64,000 nucleotides of DNA from Symbiopectobacterium purcellii_A (GTDB lineage Bacteria > Pseudomonadota > Gammaproteobacteria > Enterobacterales > Enterobacteriaceae), in NCBI RefSeq assembly GCF_052050035.1, contig NZ_CP189882.1, forward strand, positions 4,154,001 to 4,218,000, given 5' to 3'. The translations under genes and the position numbers were made by a program. Of the stretch, positions 8,727 through 17,636 are shown piece after piece; position 1 is the first letter of the stretch, and each line of letters starts with the position of its first letter. The notes beneath the pieces are model-generated. The model did not search any database and was not told where the DNA came from. It saw only the letters and a program-made list of their open reading frames with translations.

Positions 8727-10035
8727 GAGTCTGTAAAGAATTTTGTGTAAATGGCTCCATTGCTTAACCGGAGATTCGTTCTCCATACATCAACATGAAT
8801 TGGCTCATAGCAGGTTTCCAGTCTCTGATTGGCAAGGTCCATTTAGCAGAGATATTATGCAAGGCTAGATAGAGTAATTTTATCACCGAGTCATCCGTTG
8901 GAAATATTCGTCGCGTTTTCGTTATCTTGCGCAATGAAGCATTTAACGACTCTATCGCGTTGGTGGTGTAGATAACCTTGCGGATCTCCGGCGGAAAGTC
9001 AAAAATGACGATGAGACGTTCCCAATTATTTCTCCACGACGGGCTGATCGTCGGGAACTGTTCATCCCATTTGGCCGCGAAGGCATCCAGGGCCTCTTCA
9101 GCGCCCTCTAGCGTTGCGGAACTATAGATGGTGCGCAGGTCAGCAGCAACGGCCTTACGCTCTTTCCAGCCGACGTAGCGCAGCGAGTTCCGCACCTGAT
9201 GCACAATGCAGAGCTGTACCCGCGTATGCGGGTAAACAGCTTCAATGGCATCAGGAAAGCCTTTCAGGCCATCGCAGCAGGCGACGAAGATGTCCTTTAG
9301 CCCACGATTTTTCAGTTCTGTCATCACAGATAACCAGAACTTGGCCCCCTCAGTTTTGGCTATCCATAGCCCCAGCAGCTCTTTTTCGCCCTGGCCGTTG
9401 ACGCCGAGGGCCAGATAAACAGACTTGTTGGCCACGGCTCCGCCGTCCTGGCTTTTGACAACAATACAGTCAAGGTAAACAATGGGATAAAGCGCATCCA
9501 GCGGCCGTTGCTGCCAGCGCTTAACTTCATCCATCACAGCATTGGTCACTTGAGAAATGAAGCCAGCGGAAACATCGACCCCGTAGACTTCTTTAAAGTG
9601 TGCCTGAATATCACGGGTTGATAACCCTCTGGAATAGAGAGAAATAATGCGGTCATCGAAGCCGTTAAGCTGTTTTTCGTGCTTACCGATCAGTGTCGGC
9701 TCGAAGGTACTGTTGCGGTCGCGCGGAATATCGAGCTCGATCTCCCCATTTTGGCTACGTACGCTCTTGGATGTCTTGCCATTGCGTGAGTTGCCTGAAT
9801 GATTACCAGCCGGGTCATGCTTAGCATACCCAAGGTGCATCTCCATCTCAGCTTCAAGAACCCGTTCCGCCAGTCTTTTAGTCAGCACCTTGAGTAGGCC
9901 TGATTCACCCAGCAGATCCTGAGGGGAGTGACAATCTTGAAGCAGTTGGTCAATAAGTTCGTTGCTGATAGGCATTTTGTTATCCTTTGAAGGTTTTCCT
10001 CAAAATGCCATTTACACAGATTATTTTACAGTCTC
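8727..10035 (-). mobile_element. IS256-family element, copy 2, complete
   Basis: A 1309-bp element with ends GAGTCTGTAAAGAATTTTGT and, read inward from the right, GAGACTGTAAAATAATCTGT. It is inserted in element C. The flanks are not a short duplication but a 52-base direct repeat of element C sequence (8675-8726 and 10036-10087). Confidence 0.95.
8764..9975 (-). CDS. IS256-family transposase, intact
   Basis: The 403-residue mutator-type DDE transposase is uninterrupted. Candidate catalytic residues lie in YLDCIVVKSQ (first Asp), CCDGLKGFPD (second Asp) and TTNAIESLNA (Glu). The N-terminal half holds basic DNA-binding segments, and VQLCIVHQVRNSLRYV is typical of the family. It starts at MPISNELIDQ with AAAGGATAACAAA upstream. 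This is the only complete IS256 transposase in the window, so it could supply activity to the broken copies. Confidence 0.95.
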   Translation of the reverse strand: MPISNELIDQLLQDCHSPQDLLGESGLLKVLTKRLAERVLEAEMEMHLGYAKHDPAGNHSGNSRNGKTSKSVRSQNGEIELDIPRDRNSTFEPTLIGKHEKQLNGFDDRIISLYSRGLSTRDIQAHFKEVYGVDVSAGFISQVTNAVMDEVKRWQQRPLDALYPIVYLDCIVVKSQDGGAVANKSVYLALGVNGQGEKELLGLWIAKTEGAKFWLSVMTELKNRGLKDIFVACCDGLKGFPDAIEAVYPHTRVQLCIVHQVRNSLRYVGWKERKAVAADLRTIYSSATLEGAEEALDAFAAKWDEQFPTISPSWRNNWERLIVIFDFPPEIRKVIYTTNAIESLNASLRKITKTRRIFPTDDSVIKLLYLALHNISAKWTLPIRDWKPAMSQFMLMYGERISG

Positions 10036-10276
10036 TTATCGCCTGAACAAAAACAAGAAAATAAAATAATCTCGGGCATCCGTATTACAGTTGAACACGC
10101 CATCGCGGGTATCAAGCGCCTCGGTTGCATGACCCAAATTTTACGGAATCGTAGACCCTTTATTGATGATACCTTCTTACTCCTTAGCGCCGGTCTTTGG
10201 AATTTCCATCTCAGAACAGCGTAAAATTTACTTCAATCACCGAAACACCCTTATTTCACTATTAAGCAACACGCTT

Positions 10277-10465
10277 CATGTGCACCGTCCTGCCAGCGGT
10301 AACTGGCGCGGTATCACCTTTACTACGGTGCGCGGTACCAACCACCAGTCTGCACTGCGTTTTGTCCCCGGTTTTGACATCAGCCAGGAAACGCCGCAGT
10401 ACGCTATTTTCTGGGTAACGGCGCAGGGGCATACGGTACATTTCAACGACATTCCCGCCCTGTAA
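10277..10465 (+). pseudogene. C-terminal remnant of an unidentified gene
   Basis: After the right end of element C an open frame of about 62 codons continues to a stop at 10463-10465. It reads CVHRPASGNW-type sequence including NWRGITFTTVRGTNHQSALR and ends in GHTVHFNDIPAL. The start has been removed by the IS. I do not recognise the protein; it is not the end of metL, the usual neighbour of metF in E. coli. The composition looks like host coding DNA. Confidence 0.4.
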
Positions 10466-10574
10466 CACGGGGTGGGACAGTATGATGAAAAAAATTCATT
10501 TACCTTGAATAATCATCAACAGCTTTTAAACGAAATTCGTTGACTCTTGGTTGAGATTTCGTCATTTTCTATAT

Positions 10575-10598
10575 AGACGTCTAAACGTATAGATGTTC
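10575..10598 (+). promoter_or_regulatory. MetJ operator (met boxes) of metF
   Basis: Three adjacent 8-mers, AGACGTCT, AAACGTAT and AGATGTTC, lie 43 bases before the metF start. The first equals the MetJ consensus. MetJ with S-adenosylmethionine should repress metF here. Confidence 0.85.
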
Positions 10599-10640
10599 GA
10601 TAAATTATGACGGTAACGTGACGACAAGGGTGGCAAGGGT

Positions 10641-11534
10641 ATGAGTTTTTTTCACGCAAACCAGCGGGAAGCGCTGAATCGCCGCCTGGCGGAGCTCCAA
10701 GGGCAAATCAATGTTTCCTTTGAATTTTTCCCGCCGAAAACCAGTGAAATGGAAGAAACGCTGTGGAACTCAATTGACCGCCTGAGCAACCTGAAACCCA
10801 AGTTTGTTTCTGTTACCTACGGTGCAAACTCTGGCGAACGTGACCGCACTCACAGCATTATCAAGACGATCAAAGAGCGTACCGGGCTGGAAGCTGCGCC
10901 GCACCTGACTTGTATTGATGCTTATCGCGAGCAACTGATTGAAATAGCACAGGATTACTGGCAGAGCGGTATTCGCCATATTGTAGCGCTGCGTGGGGAT
11001 TTACCGCCGCAAGGGGGCAAACCGGACATGTATGCCGCCGATTTGGTGAGCCTGCTGAAAAGCGTCGGTGATTTTGATATCTCGGTCGCGGCTTATCCGG
11101 AAGTTCACCCAGAGGCCAAAAGCGCGCAGGCCGATCTGATTAACCTGAAGAAAAAGATTGATGCGGGGGCCAATCGTGCCATCACACAGTTCTTTTTCGA
11201 TGTCGAAAGCTATTTACGTTTTCGCGATCGTTGCGTTGCCACGGGCATTGATGTGGAGATTGTGCCGGGCATTCTGCCGGTTTCCAACTTCAAACAGTTA
11301 CAACGCTTCGCCACCATGACGAACGTGCGCGTGCCGAACTGGATGACGGCAATGTTTGATGGGCTGGATAACGATGCTGACACCCGCAAAATGGTGGGGG
11401 CAGCCATCGCCATGGACATGGTGAAAATCCTCAGCCGTGAGGGTGTGAAAGATTTCCACTTCTATACGCTCAACCGTGCGGAGTTGAGTTATGCGATTTG
11501 CCATACACTGGGTGTAAGACCTGCCGTTAACTGA
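10641..11534 (+). CDS. metF: 5,10-methylenetetrahydrofolate reductase
   Basis: MetF is a cytoplasmic FAD enzyme that reduces methylene-tetrahydrofolate to methyl-tetrahydrofolate, the methyl donor for methionine synthase. The 297-residue product is nearly collinear with E. coli MetF. Visible are VSFEFFPPKT near residues 25-34, the VTYGANSG and HLTCIDA loops, ALRGDLPP, and VPGILPVSNF. It begins MSFFHANQRE. MetJ boxes precede it, and an ERIC element follows. metJ, metB and metL, its usual neighbours, are absent from this window. No damage is seen. Confidence 0.97.
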   Translation: MSFFHANQREALNRRLAELQGQINVSFEFFPPKTSEMEETLWNSIDRLSNLKPKFVSVTYGANSGERDRTHSIIKTIKERTGLEAAPHLTCIDAYREQLIEIAQDYWQSGIRHIVALRGDLPPQGGKPDMYAADLVSLLKSVGDFDISVAAYPEVHPEAKSAQADLINLKKKIDAGANRAITQFFFDVESYLRFRDRCVATGIDVEIVPGILPVSNFKQLQRFATMTNVRVPNWMTAMFDGLDNDADTRKMVGAAIAMDMVKILSREGVKDFHFYTLNRAELSYAICHTLGVRPAVN

Positions 11535-11542
11535 TCAAAAGC

Positions 11543-11669
11543 TATACCCTAAACAATTCGAGTTGTAGGAAGGCGGCAAGCGAATGAATCCCGATGAGCT
11601 TACTCAGGTAAGTGATTCGGGTGAATGCGTGCAGCCAACGCGCCTGCAGCTTGAAGTATGATGGGTATA
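11543..11669. repeat. ERIC element
   Basis: About 127 bp, nearly palindromic, from TATACCCTAAACAATTCGAG to GCAGCTTGAAGTATGATGGG. The core GAATCCCGATGAGCTTACTC and GTAAGTGATTCGGGTGAATG matches the enterobacterial repetitive intergenic consensus. It lies between metF and the next gene and may act as an RNA hairpin in the metF transcript. Confidence 0.85.
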
Positions 11670-11697
11670 TCATGGCAGTGCGTAACCGTTACCACTG

Positions 11698-12123
11698 TCA
11701 TTTAGTGCGTTTTTCTTTTCCTTTTTTTCCCCCTATTGCTTTGCTGGTTGTCGGGTGCTCCCTGCGATCGGGCTCCGGCTCTGATTCATAGGCTGACATC
11801 TCAGAATCCGATTCTGTATCGTAGTCTTTGGCTCGCTCATTAAGAATATAGCCATAGGTTTTTTCCTCTAGTTTGTCCAGACGAGGAATTTTACTGAAGT
11901 TATGTTTTTGAGGATTATTGATAATAATCTCTAAACATCTCCGCGTATCTTTTAATATGGATTCCAGTTCTTGTTTTCGCTTAGTGCGCAATGCTGGGGG
12001 ATTATCAGGCATTGATTTAACGCGCCATAACCTTATGATGATATCATTGATATCACCGTTGCTGACATGTTTATCTGCCGGTAAACGTGAGTAGTGACAT
12101 CTCCCTTGCTGGTATATTTTCAT
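11698..12123 (-). CDS. Hypothetical protein, 141 aa, low-complexity tail
   Basis: I do not recognise this protein. It starts MKIYQQGRCHYSRL and has a helix-rich middle (RTKRKQELESILKDTRRCLE). It ends in an acidic stretch (DTESDSEMSAYESEPEPDRR) followed by a basic one (GGKKGKEKRTK). No signal peptide or membrane segment is seen. The IS5 element at 12126 lies only 2 bases before the ATG. In the rejoined sequence an in-frame stop lies five codons upstream of the ATG, so the coding region is probably complete but cut off from its promoter. Base composition is more AT-rich than neighbouring genes, consistent with transfer. Confidence 0.5.
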   Translation of the reverse strand: MKIYQQGRCHYSRLPADKHVSNGDINDIIIRLWRVKSMPDNPPALRTKRKQELESILKDTRRCLEIIINNPQKHNFSKIPRLDKLEEKTYGYILNERAKDYDTESDSEMSAYESEPEPDRREHPTTSKAIGGKKGKEKRTK

Positions 12124-12125
12124 TA

Positions 12126-13040
12126 GGCTGTGTCCCTTAATTACGTAACCGGGCGTAAAACAAGCGGATGCAGCCCAGTTTCACCATTGCTAGATAGTTT
12201 CTTGCCGTTTTTTCATAACGTGTGGCAATCCGTCTATATTCCTTTAAACGGCCAAAACATCTTTCTACAACGTTGCGACGGCGATAAGCATCACGATAAA
12301 GTTGTGAGCGTCCATCTGAAGCCAGTTTTTCATTTGATTTTCGGGGAATAACCGCTCTTATCCCTTTTCTTTTCAACTTGTTACGGAGTGCATTGCCAGA
12401 GTAGGCTTTGTCAGCCAGTACCGCATGACCACGACGCTTCATGCTACCGTTCTGCCGTTGCACGCCAATGCCGTCCAGGAGTCGTAACGCGAACAGGCTT
12501 TCGTGAGCCTGCCCAGCACTCAGTACGATATTTAGCGGGATGCCGCTTCCGTCAGCCGCCATGTGGATTTTGGTGCCATAACCACCTCGTGAGCGACCCA
12601 GGCTGTTATCGTTGGTAATATCGGGATGTTTTTTTGAGCGCCAGCCGCACATTTGAGCGCACGGATATTCTGCCATCCAGCGCAATGGCTGACCAGTCAA
12701 CAAGTCCATGAGCATCAAGAAATGAAAGTAACCTATTAAAAATAATGTTAATAACTCCAGACTTTGACCATCTATTGAAACGGTTATAAACGGTTTTCCA
12801 TGGGCCGTAACGTTCAGGTAAATCACGCCATGGGGCACCTGAACACAGTATCCAGAACATGCCGTTGACGATTTTGCGATGTTCTGCCCATGGCCGGCCT
12901 GCCTGCGGAGATGTCAAAACGGTTGGTAACAAGCGCTCAATGATTGCCCATGCTTCATCAGAAAGATCGTAGCGAGCCATAATCCAAAGTGTCTTAGAAA
13001 CAGATGGATACTATAGCTCAAGCAATTAAGGGACACAGCC
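12126..13040 (-). mobile_element. IS5-family element of the IS427 type
   Basis: A 915-bp element with inverted ends starting GGCTGTGTCCCTTAATT, inserted at TA, which is present on both sides. It carries two overlapping transposase frames. A 37-bp terminal fragment of the same element sits at 61874. Confidence 0.88.
12137..12980 (-). CDS. IS427-type transposase, two overlapping frames
   Basis: The first frame (12980-12606) starts MARYDLSDEAWAIIERLLP and holds the family's N-terminal domain (GMFWILCSGAPWRDLPERYG). The second (to 12137) carries the DDE core: SLGRSRGGYGTKIHM, ADKAYSGNALR and ERCFGRLKEYRRIATRYEK. They join at an A7 tract (12629-12635), reading SLKK then SKKHPDITND. Frameshifting or transcript slippage at such A runs is common in IS427-group elements, so it may still be active; a decayed frameshift is the alternative. 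Confidence 0.8.
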
Positions 13041-13472
13041 TAGTATTCTTTCTCAGTTTGCGGTCTTTTCCGGACTTTAACCCGATTGACGCTGAGGGAG
13101 CACTAAATTTCGCTACTGATGTGGGTCACTCGCTGGCCCGATTCCACTTTTTATTCAAGCTTCATTGATATGTTGCAGGGTAAAATAATTATGTCATTAT
13201 TGATGCGCTATGTTATTACCACTACCTCGGTAAAGTGTGTCGGCTTTGTGTGTTTTTAATATTTGGCATCTTATGACTATCCAGCATTGAAGGTCTTATA
13301 AAATTTCAATAGTGAAACAAATTTCATTTTCTTAACGCCGTCGCTGGTTATATTTTTTAACCGATAAGATACCGTTGTTGTCGGGAAACAAACGTTTTCT
13401 TTGTTGATAGGTGTTACCATTGATTGGTATCCCACCTATCGTTTTTGGCTATCGTGTTAAGGATAATGATAA
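13041..13472. other. Intergenic region upstream of oxyR
   Basis: No open frame or RNA gene that I recognise. It is AT-rich and holds the oxyR promoter region, with a ribosome site AAGGATAATGATAA before the ATG. I found no sequence resembling the OxyS RNA that lies divergent from oxyR in E. coli. Confidence 0.5.
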
Positions 13473-14390
13473 ATGAACATTCGGGATCTAGAGTATCTGG
13501 TGGCGTTAGCTGAACACCGTCATTTTCGGCGTGCAGCGGACTCTTGCCATGTCAGCCAACCGACGCTCAGCGGTCAAATTCGTAAACTGGAAGATGAACT
13601 GGGCGTGATGTTATTGGAACGCACCAGCAGAAAAGTGTTGTTTACTCAGGCTGGCTTGCTACTGGTCGAACAGGCAAGAACCGTGCTGCGCGAAGTCAAA
13701 GTGCTTAAAGAGATGGCGAGCCAACAGGGAGAGACCATGTCTGGCCCGCTGCATATTGGGCTGATCCCCACCGTTGGTCCTTATCTGCTGCCGAATATCA
13801 TTCCCATGCTGCACCGCACGTTCCCTAAGCTGGAAATGTACCTGCACGAAGCTCAGACGCATCAGCTACTGGCACATCTGGATAGCGGCAAGCTGGACTG
13901 CGCCATTCTCGCGATGGTCAAGGAATCGGAAGCATTTATCGAAGTCCCACTGTTTGATGAACCCATGAAGCTGGCGATTTATCATGATCATCCGTGGGCA
14001 AACCGTGAGCGTGTTGCCATGTCCGATCTGGCCGGTGAAAAACTGCTGATGCTGGAAGACGGGCATTGCCTGCGCGATCAGGCATTGGGGTTCTGCTTCC
14101 AGGCCGGGGCAGATGAAGATACGCATTTTCGTGCCACCAGCCTGGAAACGCTGCGCAACATGGTCGCCGCCGGCAGTGGGATCACCTTGTTGCCTTCGCT
14201 GGCGGTGCCTCATGAGCGCCAGCGTGATGGTGTTTGTTATTTACCGTGCTACAAGCCGGAGCCGAAGCGAACTGTCGCGCTGGTGTACCGCCCGGGATCG
14301 CCACTGCGCGGTCGCTATGAACAATTGGCGGACGCTGTGCGGGAACATATGCAGCACTATTTGGACAGCGCATTAAAACAGGCGGTTTAA
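13473..14390 (+). CDS. oxyR: Hydrogen-peroxide sensor regulator OxyR
   Basis: A LysR-family regulator of 305 residues, the expected length. The winged helix-turn-helix covers residues 1-60 (HFRRAADSCHVSQPTLSGQI). The two redox cysteines are at 199 (DGHCLRD) and 208 (GFCFQ), exactly the spacing that forms the activating disulfide in E. coli. It should activate peroxide-defence genes and repress itself. The 3' end overlaps the 3' end of sthA by 18 bases, as convergent genes. No damage is seen. Of its usual regulon, katG is not in this window. Confidence 0.97.
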   Translation: MNIRDLEYLVALAEHRHFRRAADSCHVSQPTLSGQIRKLEDELGVMLLERTSRKVLFTQAGLLLVEQARTVLREVKVLKEMASQQGETMSGPLHIGLIPTVGPYLLPNIIPMLHRTFPKLEMYLHEAQTHQLLAHLDSGKLDCAILAMVKESEAFIEVPLFDEPMKLAIYHDHPWANRERVAMSDLAGEKLLMLEDGHCLRDQALGFCFQAGADEDTHFRATSLETLRNMVAAGSGITLLPSLAVPHERQRDGVCYLPCYKPEPKRTVALVYRPGSPLRGRYEQLADAVREHMQHYLDSALKQAV

Positions 14391-15791
14391 TCCATTAAGT
14401 GCAGCCACCCGGTAAGCTTCGGCCATCGTTGGGTAATTAAAGGTTGTATTAACGAAATATTCGATAGTATTCCCTTCGCCTTTTTGCTCCATGATGGCCT
14501 GGCCGATGTGAATGATTTCTGCCGCACGCTCGCCAAAGCAGTGAATACCGAGAATTTGCCTGGTTTCTCGGTGGAAAAGAATCTTCAGGCTCCCCACGTT
14601 CATGCCAACGATTTGCGCCCGCGCCAGATGCTTGAACTGCGCGCGCCCAACCTCATAAGGCACTTTCATTGCCGTAAGCTCCTGCTCGGTTTTTCCTACG
14701 GAGCTGATTTCCGGAATGGTATAGATCCCTGTCGGGATATCTTCGATAAGGTGTGCACTGGCATCGCCTTTGACGATGGCTTGCGCCGCCAATCGTCCCT
14801 GATCGTAGGCCGCTGAAGCCAGGCTGGGATAGCCGATAACGTCGCCCACCGCGTAAATGTGTGCCAGCGCGGTTTGGTACATGCTGTTGACTTTCAACTG
14901 GCCGCGCCCATCGTGCACCAAACCGATTTTTTCCAGCCCTAACATCTCCGTGTTGCCGGTGCGCCCATTGGCGTACAGCAAGCAGTCGGCCTTCATCTTT
15001 TTACCGGATTTAAGATGAACAATGACGCCGTCAGCGGTACCCTCGATCGATTCGAACTCTTCGTTATGACGAATTACTACGCCATTGTTCCAAAAATGGT
15101 AGGACAAGGCGTCAGACATTTCCTGATCGAGAAACGCCAGCAGGCGATCGCGGGTGTTGATCAGATCCACTTTTACGCTCAGACCACGAAAGATTGAGGC
15201 ATATTCGCAGCCAATCACGCCTGCGCCATAAATGATCACGTGCTGGGGTTCGTGATCCAGTTCCAGAATGGAATCGCTGTCGTAAATACGGGGATGTGCA
15301 AAGTCTACATTTGCCGGGTGGTAGGGGCGCGAGCCCGTGGCAATGATAATGTGGGCGGCGGTGAGCGTATCTTGCATATTATCGGGATACTGCACGGCAA
15401 CCGTGTGTTCATCGATGAAATGCGCTTCACCTGAAAATATTTCGCAATGGTTACGTTCGTAAAAACCCTGGCGCATACGGGTTTGCTGGCCGATGACGCT
15501 GTCGGCGTGGCGTAGGATATCGGAGAACGAGGAGCGAATAGGGCGTGCATTATCGCTATACAGCGGGTTCTGGTTAAATTCGATGATGCGGCTGACAGCA
15601 TGGCGCAAAGCTTTGGAGGGGATGGTTCCCCAGTGCGTGCATCCGCCGCCGACGTTGTTATATCGCTCGATGACGGCCACTCTGGCACCTTGCTTGACCA
15701 GCCCCATCGCGGCCCCTTCGCCGCCTGGGCCGGAACCAATGATGATGGCATCATAATCAAACGGTTGCTGAATCTGTGCTTGCTGTGTCAT
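14373..15791 (-). CDS. sthA: Soluble pyridine nucleotide transhydrogenase
   Basis: A cytoplasmic FAD enzyme that transfers electrons from NADPH to NAD+, rebalancing the cofactor pools. The 472-residue product matches E. coli SthA with a slightly longer N terminus. It has the FAD-binding GSGPGGEG near residues 19-26, GGGCTHWGTIPSKAL, which has Thr where related disulfide reductases carry the second Cys, the NAD-binding GAGVIGCEYAS, and the C-terminal dimer interface. It lies between oxyR and fabR as in E. coli. Intact. Confidence 0.96.
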   Translation of the reverse strand: MTQQAQIQQPFDYDAIIIGSGPGGEGAAMGLVKQGARVAVIERYNNVGGGCTHWGTIPSKALRHAVSRIIEFNQNPLYSDNARPIRSSFSDILRHADSVIGQQTRMRQGFYERNHCEIFSGEAHFIDEHTVAVQYPDNMQDTLTAAHIIIATGSRPYHPANVDFAHPRIYDSDSILELDHEPQHVIIYGAGVIGCEYASIFRGLSVKVDLINTRDRLLAFLDQEMSDALSYHFWNNGVVIRHNEEFESIEGTADGVIVHLKSGKKMKADCLLYANGRTGNTEMLGLEKIGLVHDGRGQLKVNSMYQTALAHIYAVGDVIGYPSLASAAYDQGRLAAQAIVKGDASAHLIEDIPTGIYTIPEISSVGKTEQELTAMKVPYEVGRAQFKHLARAQIVGMNVGSLKILFHRETRQILGIHCFGERAAEIIHIGQAIMEQKGEGNTIEYFVNTTFNYPTMAEAYRVAALNGLNRLF

Positions 15792-16008
15792 GGTAGGGTA
15801 ATCCTGTTTTTATACAAGCCGATAACGCTATTGTAACACTGCCGCGTTCATAACCCAATTTATCCCTGTTGCTGGTATGACAATCGTCTGTCTCATTTTC
15901 AATATGGCAAACTTTGTCTCAGTATGTCGCAAGTAAAGTTTGCTATAGTGCTTTTCTGGAGAGGAACGCGGATGGTGTCAGCTGAATATGTGTGTCGGAA
16001 CACAAAAT

Positions 16009-16611
16009 ATGGGTGTCAGAGCACAACAAAAAGAACGCACTCGCCGTTCCTTAATCGAAGCTGCTTTCAGTCAACTCAGCGCCGAACGGAGTTTCGCCAG
16101 CCTGAGCTTGCGTGAGGTCGCGCGTGAGGCGGGCATCGCTCCCACCTCTTTTTATCGCCACTTCCGCGATGTCGATGAATTGGGTTTGAGCATGGTCGAT
16201 GAAAGCGGCCTGATGTTGCGTCAACTGATGCGACAGGCACGCCAACGCATTGCCAAAAGCGGTAGCGTTATTCGTACATCGGTCGCCACCTTTATGGAGT
16301 TCATTGGCAATAACCCCAATGCGTTCCGCCTGTTGCTGCGTGAACGTTCGGGCACCTCCGCCGCGTTTCGTGCTGCTGTTGCCCGTGAAATCCAGCATTT
16401 TATTGCGGAACTGGCGGACTATCTTGAAGTGGAAAATCATATCCCGCGTGAATTTGCGGAGGCCCAGTCTGAAGCGATGGTCACGATTGTGTTTAGCGCT
16501 GGCGCAGAGGCGTTGGACGTTGGGCTTGAACAACGGCGGCAATTGGAAGAACGTCTGGTGCTGCAATTACGCCTGATTGCCAAAGGGGCTTACTACTGGT
16601 ACAGAAAGTAA
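16009..16611 (+). CDS. fabR: TetR-family repressor of unsaturated fatty acid synthesis
   Basis: FabR represses fabA and fabB according to the ratio of unsaturated to saturated acyl thioesters. Residues 1-60 form the TetR helix-turn-helix (SLREVAREAGIAPTSFYRHF). The body is almost identical to E. coli FabR down to GAYYWYRK, where a TAA stops it at 200 residues, about 15 short of the E. coli protein. The missing tail is outside the core domain, so function may remain. Start chosen at MGVRAQQ to match the family. The operon partner yijD is cut off by an IS630 insertion 124 bases downstream. Confidence 0.92.
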   Translation: MGVRAQQKERTRRSLIEAAFSQLSAERSFASLSLREVAREAGIAPTSFYRHFRDVDELGLSMVDESGLMLRQLMRQARQRIAKSGSVIRTSVATFMEFIGNNPNAFRLLLRERSGTSAAFRAAVAREIQHFIAELADYLEVENHIPREFAEAQSEAMVTIVFSAGAEALDVGLEQRRQLEERLVLQLRLIAKGAYYWYRK

Positions 16612-16734
16612 CATGAGAAGGAAGTGAATACTTCTGACGTGTAGCAGCGAGCCTGAGGTGACGTTTCCCTCTGTTAAGGCGGTATGCGGTAGGCGTCTCA
16701 TCGTGTTCCTGAGTGTTTAAAACACTTGAGTGTT

Positions 16735-17619
16735 TATAGCTAAACGACTTAATTTTGATTACATTATTTAAATGAGCTATTCAATTGATTTTAGACGTAA
16801 AGTGATATCTACACGGAAAAACGAAGGGTTGAGTATCCGAGAAACAGCGAAGCAATTTCGGATTGGCCCTGCCTCTGTATCGCGTTGGATTAATCAAATA
16901 GAGTCAAAAGCATCGACCACGCGTCAGCGAAAGATCGATAAATCCGAGTTGATAAAAGATGTTGAACAATATCCAGATGCTTACCAAAAAGAACGTGCAG
17001 AGCGTTTTGGCGTTTGTCAGAAGGCCATTTGGCAAGCGCTTAAAAAGCTGGGATTGACCTATAAAAAAAAACGCTACGTCATCCGAAAGCCGACGAAAAC
17101 GCCCGGCAGGGATTTCAACAAAAAAAACAACAGTATGAAAAAGAAGGTAAACCTATTGTTTTTATTGATGAAAGTGGTTTTTCACACGATACCCCACGGA
17201 CTCACGGCTATTCCCCAAAAGGTCAACGGTGTTTTGGCCTGAAGAACTGGGGAGCTAGGGGAAGAACAAATGTTATCGGCGCTTTATTAGGCACAACGCT
17301 GTTTGCTATCGGATTATTTGATATCAATATTAACAGCGATGTTTTCTATGCCTGGGTCACACAAGTCCTTATCCCAGTACTCCCTAAAAACAGTGTAATC
17401 ATGATGGACAATGCCACTTTTCACAAAAAACATAATATTCAACAAGTCATCATCGATGCAGGGTATATGGTGGAGTATTTGCCTACATATTCGCCAGATC
17501 TTAACCCAATTGAGCATAAATGGGCACAAGCAAAAAGCAAAAAAAGAGAGATGGGTTGCGATACAGAGAGTTTGTTCTCAGTCCATATGGTGTAATCAAA
17601 ATTAAGTCGCTTGGCTATA
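16735..17619 (+). mobile_element. IS630-family element, copy 2
   Basis: Uninterrupted 885-bp span including the duplicated TA at both sides. Ends are TATAGCTAAACGACTTAATT and the complement of TATAGCCAAGCGACTTAATT. It separates fabR from yijD. Confidence 0.93.
16772..17595 (+). pseudogene. IS630 transposase with nine-A frameshift
   Basis: Starts MSYSIDFRRK and reads normally to GLTYKK, then an A9 tract (two more than the single-frame copy) diverts translation into a non-homologous frame. The DDE part (PIVFIDESGF, MMDNATFHK, SPDLNPIEHKW) resumes in another frame and ends SLFSVHMV. The 3' heptamer repeat has two units, the form that gives the family-like C terminus. Confidence 0.85.
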
Positions 17620-17636
17620 AAACTACGGGAGACATC

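Larger units (their letters stand above)
7963..10224 (+). pseudogene. Element C transposase, frameshifted and interrupted
   Basis: A roughly 290-residue IS5-superfamily transposase with an N-terminal helix-turn-helix (RTRVCRWVKILLPVLE) and a DDE_4-like catalytic core: DVFIDGTERP, IWTDTGFQGI and, after the IS256, VEHAIAGIKR. An oligo-A tract near 8420 has nine A where the other copies have eight, which shifts the frame. IS256 copy 2 then splits the gene. I assign it to the ISL2/IS1031-like part of IS5 only tentatively. Confidence 0.75.
7878..10276 (+). mobile_element. Element C (IS5-family-like), copy 1, interrupted by IS256
   Basis: The left end AAACTAGTTGCTGAATAGAG and right end ...CACTATTAAGCAACACGCTT form an imperfect inverted repeat. 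The left flank is IS256 sequence and the right flank an unrelated remnant upstream of metF, with no matching 3-bp duplication. This implies recombination or deletion after insertion. IS256 copy 2 sits at 8727-10035. Uninterrupted length would be about 1.04 kb. Confidence 0.85.

Noticed and set aside
12388..12618. Antisense frames across IS transposase genes
   Set aside because: They mirror the transposase codons in GC-biased sequence and have no homology-like features.
13041..13472. Possible OxyS small RNA upstream of oxyR
   Set aside because: No sequence similar to E. coli OxyS or a clear promoter-terminator unit could be seen.
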